Below the pieces are notes generated by a model, which did no database searches, was not told the origin of the DNA, and saw only the letters and a list, made by a program, of their open reading frames with translations. This document shows positions 5,057-8,644 of a DNA stretch of 8,644 bases, in pieces (positions within the stretch are counted from its first letter, which is position 1; each line of letters starts with the position of its first letter). The translations under genes and the position numbers were made by a program. This stretch comes from Myxococcales bacterium UBA1660 (lineage in GTDB: Bacteria; Myxococcota_A; Polyangia; Polyangiales; Houyiibacteriaceae), in assembly GCA_002320815.1 (NCBI GenBank), contig DCLA01000080.1, positions 1 to 8,644 on the forward strand. The letters are read 5' to 3'.

Positions 5057-8000
5057 ATGACGTCCTCCAAGCATCCCCCCATCGCCATCGTCGGCCTCAG
5101 CACCCTCTTCCCCGGCTCGGTCGACTCGTCCGGCTTCTGGCGCGACATCCTCGAGGGCACCGATCGCATGAGCGACGTGCCGGCCTCCCACTGGCTGATC
5201 GAGGACTACTACGACGCCGATCCCAAGGCGCCGGACAAGACCTACGCGAAGCGCGGCGCCTTCGTCCCCGAGGTCGACTTCGACCCGATGGCTTGGGGCG
5301 TGCCGCCCTCGACGATCCCGGCGACGGACACCTGCCAGCTCCTGGCGCTCATCGTGGCCCAGCGGGTCCTCGAGGACGCGGCCCAGGGTCAGTTCGACTA
5401 CACCGACCGCGAGCGGATGAGCGTCATCCTCGGCGTGACCAGCGCCCAGGAGCTCCTCGGCGCGATGGTCAGCCGGCTGCAGCGCCCGGTGTGGACCAAG
5501 TCCCTGCGCGAGATGGGCCTCGGCGAGGACGAGGTCCAGGAGGCCTGCGAGCGCATCGAGAGCCACTACACGCCCTGGCAGGAGGCCACCTTCCCCGGCG
5601 TGCTCGGCAACGTCGTCGCCGGGCGCATCGCCAACCGCCTGAACCTCGGCGGTACCAACTGCGTCACCGACGCGGCCTGTGCATCCACGTTCAGCGCGCT
5701 CTCGATGGCGGTGAACGAGCTCTACCTCGGCCAGTCGGACGTCGTGATCTGCGGAGGCGCGGACACGATGAACGACATCTTCATGTACCTCTGCTTCTCG
5801 AAGACGCCGGCGCTCTCCAAGAGCGGCGACTGCCGGCCCTTCAGCGACCAGGCCGACGGCACCATGCTCGGCGAAGGCTTCGGCATGGTCGCCCTCAAGC
5901 GCCTGGACCAGGCCGAGAAGGACGGTGACCGCATCTACGCCGTGATCCGCGGCGTCGGCGCCAGCAGCGACGGCGGCGGGACCGCCGTCTACGCGCCCAA
6001 GAGCGAGGGCCAGGCCAAGGCCATCCGGCGCGCCTACGAGAACGCCGGCTACGGCCCCGGGAGCGTGGAGCTCGTCGAGGCGCACGGCACCGGCACCATC
6101 GCCGGTGACGCCGCCGAGTTCGGCGGTCTGCGCATGGTCTTCGACGAGAGCGGTCGCGAGGACCGCCAGTGGTGCGCGCTGGGATCGGTGAAGTCCCAGG
6201 TGGGCCACTGCAAGGCCGCCGCCGGCGCCGCCGGTCTGGTGAAGGCCGTGCTCGCGCTGCACCACAAGGTGCTCCCGCCGACCATCAAGATCGACGCGCC
6301 CAATCCGAAGATGGAGCTGGAGAGCTCGCCCTTCTACCTGAGCACCCGCGCGCGCCCCTGGGTCCGCACGGAAGCGCACCCGCGCCGCGCGGGCGTGAGC
6401 TCGTTCGGCTTCGGCGGCTCCAACTTCCACATCGCGCTCGAAGAGTACGGCGGGGAGGGCGACCGCGGGTTCCGTCGGCGCGTGCTGCCCACCGAGCTGG
6501 TGGTGCTCTCCGCCGACACCCCGGCCGCGCTGGCCCAGGCCGCCGAGGCGATGGCCGCGGACGCCCCCGCCGACGGCATGTTCGCCTTCTTCGCGCGCTC
6601 CACGCAGGAGGACTACGACGCCGCCGCCCCGTGCCGCTTGAGCGTGGTGGCCGCGGATGGCGCCGAGCTGGCCCAGAAGCTCATCAAGGCTGCCCCCAAG
6701 GTCGCGAAGGGCGAGGCGTTCGCGACGCCCGACGGCGTGGCCTTCGGTACCGGATCGCCCGAGGGCGACCTGGCCTTCGTCTTCCCGGGCCAGGGCAGCC
6801 AGTACGTGGACATGGGCGCGCAGGTCGCGATGACCTGGCCCGAGGCCGCCGAGGCCTGGGAGCACGCGGGAGCGATCCTGCCCGAGCTGCCCGACGTGGT
6901 CTTCCCCAAGCCCAGCTTCGCCGAAGGCGCCGAGCAGGCCCAGGCGGCCCAGCTCACCGCCACCGAGTGGGCCCAGCCAGCGCTCGGTGCGACCAGCCAG
7001 GCCTACGCCGCGCTGATGGCCTCGCTGGGCGTGAAGCCCGCCGCGACCGCCGGCCACAGCTTCGGCGAGATCATGGCCCTCGAGGCCGCCGGCGCGCTGA
7101 GCGCGGCCGACGCGATCCGCGTGGCCCGCGAGCGCGGCGAGCGGATGGCCGAAGCGGCCGCCAAGCCGGGCGCGATGAGCGCGGTCTCCACCGACGCCGA
7201 CACCCTGCGCGCCAAGCTGGCCGAGTGGGCCATCGAGGGCGTGGTCCTCGCGAACCACAACCACCCGACCCAGGTGGTCATCAGCGGCCCGACGGCCGGC
7301 GTGGACCAGGCGGAGGCCAAGCTGAAGGAGGTGGGGATCCGCTTCACGCGGCTGCCCGTGGCCACCGCGTTCCACAGCAGCGTGGTCGCCGACTCCACCG
7401 TGCCCTTCGGCGCCTTCCTGGAGAACGTCGAGCTGCGCGCGCCCGCGGTGCCGGTCTATGGCAACAGCGAGGCGGCGCCGTACCCCGCGGACGCCAAGGC
7501 GATGCGGGCGCTCCTGGCCAACCAGATCGCGCAGCCGGTCCGCTTCGTCGAGTCCATCGAGGCGATGTACGCCGCGGGCGTCCGGACCTTCGTCGAGGTG
7601 GGCGCCGGGTCGGTGCTCACCGGCCTCGTCGGTCGCATCCTGAAGGGCCGGCCGCACCTGGCCATCAGCCTGGACCGCAAGGGCAAGCCCGGCGCGACCA
7701 GCCTGAACCAGGCCCTCGGCCAGCTCGTGGCCGCGGGCGTGCCGATGACCCTCGGCGCGCTCTGGGAGTCCTTCGAGCCCGTGGAGGATCCCCGCACCAG
7801 CAAGAAGCCCCGGCTGACGGTGGCCATCGGCGGCGCCAACCACGGCAAGCCGTACCCGCCCCCCGAGGGCGCGGCCGGGCTGCCCCAGCCGAACCCGCCG
7901 CGCGCCGCGCAGCTCGCCGCCGCGGCCAAGGCGAGCCCGGCCCCCGCATCGACGACCGGGAGCGCTGCCCCGAAGGTCGCCGCCGCGGCCCCGAAGGTCG

Positions 8001-8644
8001 CTGCCGCCACGACTGCCCCGGCTGCTGCGGCCGCCAAGGCCGCCGCGCCGGCGCCGGCCCGGGTCGCCAGCGCGGCCGCCCAGAACGCTCACGTCGCGCC
8101 CAGCGCGCCCCGACCGGCCGCCCCCACCATGACCAAGCCCACCGTCCCCGCCGCGCCGCCCGCCCTCGTCCAGAACGACGCCATGGCCAGCGCCTACCTG
8201 GCGATGCAGTCCAAGGCCATCGAGGCCCACAGCGCCTACACGCAGTCGATGGCGCAGGCGCACGGCGCCTTCCTGGCGGCCCAGCAGCAGGTCATGGCGA
8301 CCTTGCCCGCGCTTTGTGGCCAGAGTTCGGCACCCAACTCCCACTTCGGCGCGGCCTCGGAACTCCACCCGAGCGTCCCCGCCCGAGGCGCTGCCGCGGG
8401 CGTGCCTCAGCCGGCGGCCGCGGCACAGCCGCAGCCCGTCGCGCAGCCGGCGCAGCCCGTCGCGCAACCGCAGCCCGTCGCGCAGCCGACGCCAGCGGCT
8501 CCGACGCAGCCGGCGTCTGTCGCGCAGCGAGCGCCCGTGGCGTCGGCGCCGGTCGCAGCGCAGCCGACGCCTGCGGCCCCGAGCGCGGGCCCCGACCTGC
8601 AGCAGCTCATGCTGACCATCGTGGCCGAGAAGACCGGGTACCCG
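5057..8644 (+). CDS. pfaA: PUFA synthase multidomain subunit (Pfa2/PfaA type), 5' part: KS-MAT-linker-ACP (3' end outside window)
   Basis: The frame is open for 1196 codons from ATG 5057 to the window end, without interruption. The product is an iterative type I synthase that elongates an acyl chain with malonyl units. The ketosynthase spans residues 8-465, with Cys208 in DAACAST, His343 in EAHGTGT, Lys379 and His384 in GSVKSQVGH, and the C-terminal FGFGGSNFH (450-458). Its N-terminal SHWLIEDYY and PATDTCQLLALIVAQ are typical of PfaA ketosynthases. The malonyl acyltransferase spans about 571-905, with GQGSQ (578-582), catalytic Ser668 in GHSFGE, Arg693 in RGERM and His773 in AFHSS; the last favours malonyl over methylmalonyl. 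An Ala/Pro linker (about 928-1035) leads to a predicted helix (1038-1080, ending AAQQQVM), then a Pro/Gln/Ala-repeat linker. The final residues, LMLTIVAEKTGYP, open the first ACP. The tandem ACPs, ketoreductase and any dehydratase lie beyond the window. The start follows no clear ribosome site, but Met1 directly precedes the conserved PIAIVG. Confidence 0.95.
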   Translation, partial: MTSSKHPPIAIVGLSTLFPGSVDSSGFWRDILEGTDRMSDVPASHWLIEDYYDADPKAPDKTYAKRGAFVPEVDFDPMAWGVPPSTIPATDTCQLLALIVAQRVLEDAAQGQFDYTDRERMSVILGVTSAQELLGAMVSRLQRPVWTKSLREMGLGEDEVQEACERIESHYTPWQEATFPGVLGNVVAGRIANRLNLGGTNCVTDAACASTFSALSMAVNELYLGQSDVVICGGADTMNDIFMYLCFSKTPALSKSGDCRPFSDQADGTMLGEGFGMVALKRLDQAEKDGDRIYAVIRGVGASSDGGGTAVYAPKSEGQAKAIRRAYENAGYGPGSVELVEAHGTGTIAGDAAEFGGLRMVFDESGREDRQWCALGSVKSQVGHCKAAAGAAGLVKAVLALHHKVLPPTIKIDAPNPKMELESSPFYLSTRARPWVRTEAHPRRAGVSSFGFGGSNFHIALEEYGGEGDRGFRRRVLPTELVVLSADTPAALAQAAEAMAADAPADGMFAFFARSTQEDYDAAAPCRLSVVAADGAELAQKLIKAAPKVAKGEAFATPDGVAFGTGSPEGDLAFVFPGQGSQYVDMGAQVAMTWPEAAEAWEHAGAILPELPDVVFPKPSFAEGAEQAQAAQLTATEWAQPALGATSQAYAALMASLGVKPAATAGHSFGEIMALEAAGALSAADAIRVARERGERMAEAAAKPGAMSAVSTDADTLRAKLAEWAIEGVVLANHNHPTQVVISGPTAGVDQAEAKLKEVGIRFTRLPVATAFHSSVVADSTVPFGAFLENVELRAPAVPVYGNSEAAPYPADAKAMRALLANQIAQPVRFVESIEAMYAAGVRTFVEVGAGSVLTGLVGRILKGRPHLAISLDRKGKPGATSLNQALGQLVAAGVPMTLGALWESFEPVEDPRTSKKPRLTVAIGGANHGKPYPPPEGAAGLPQPNPPRAAQLAAAAKASPAPASTTGSAAPKVAAAAPKVAAATTAPAAAAAKAAAPAPARVASAAAQNAHVAPSAPRPAAPTMTKPTVPAAPPALVQNDAMASAYLAMQSKAIEAHSAYTQSMAQAHGAFLAAQQQVMATLPALCGQSSAPNSHFGAASELHPSVPARGAAAGVPQPAAAAQPQPVAQPAQPVAQPQPVAQPTPAAPTQPASVAQRAPVASAPVAAQPTPAAPSAGPDLQQLMLTIVAEKTGYP
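8432..8488. repeat. 18-bp in-frame tandem repeat (QPVAQP) in the synthase linker
   Basis: Three copies of an 18-bp unit starting CAGCCCGTCGCGCA lie at 8432-8449, 8453-8470 and 8471-8488. The first two are separated by one codon, and the second copy has a single base change. Each encodes QPVAQP (residues 1126-1131, 1133-1138, 1139-1144). Looser variants (TPAAPTQPA, QPTPAAP) continue to about 8580. The repeats make a flexible, Pro-rich tether just before the first carrier protein; length is likely to vary between strains. Confidence 0.85.

Noticed and set aside
4991..8467. 1158-codon open frame on the minus strand, opposite the synthase gene
   Set aside because: It is a shadow of the synthase reading frame caused by high GC at third codon positions. 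The composition is Gly/Arg/Ala/His-rich with no domain, whereas the plus strand has unmistakable KS and MAT motifs.
8396..8590. Repetitive GCGCAGCCG tract considered as a CRISPR-like or intergenic repeat
   Set aside because: The repeats are in frame, multiples of three in length, without spacers, and encode a Pro/Gln/Ala linker inside the synthase.

Overview
The window is GC-rich, with coding strands dominated by G- or C-ending codons. Three things point to a myxobacterium (Myxococcota, probably an order like Polyangiales). It has a polyunsaturated fatty acid (PUFA) synthase locus with the enoyl reductase gene first. It has a Cys- and Asp-rich lipoprotein with MopE-like and CTDC-like repeats. 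Clear Shine-Dalgarno sites are scarce. The taxonomic placement is inference from gene content only.

Left part (1-1300): an accessory stretch. It opens with the C-terminal end of an ISL3-family transposase (2-148) and a candidate insertion-sequence end (149-171). Next is a small gene of unknown function with codon use unlike the rest of the window (222-581). A gene-poor stretch of about 390 bp follows; it may hold a decayed fragment on the minus strand. A second small unrecognised gene (971-1300) ends in a hairpin.

Middle (1396-3045, minus strand): a 549-residue predicted secreted lipoprotein. It has an acidic linker, CTDC-like and MopE-like Cys/Asp repeats, and two C-terminal beta-sandwich-like domains. 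It is transcribed away from the PUFA genes. The 259-bp divergent region (3046-3304) holds a TGACGC/GCGTCA palindrome, an AT-richer patch with a spaced direct repeat, and a possible promoter for the lipoprotein gene.

Right part (3305-8644): two genes of a PUFA synthase in the same direction. The first is a PfaD-type FMN-dependent enoyl reductase (pfa1/pfaD), complete. The second is the start of the multidomain synthase (pfa2/pfaA-like), with ketosynthase, malonyl acyltransferase, a long Ala/Pro linker and the first residues of the first acyl carrier protein. The window ends inside this gene. The missing part should hold the tandem ACPs and the ketoreductase, followed by a pfa3-type gene. Together these enzymes would make long-chain polyunsaturated fatty acids (such as EPA, DHA or arachidonic acid) from malonyl-CoA without oxygen-dependent desaturases. 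This is the most interesting system in the window, and it belongs to a known family.
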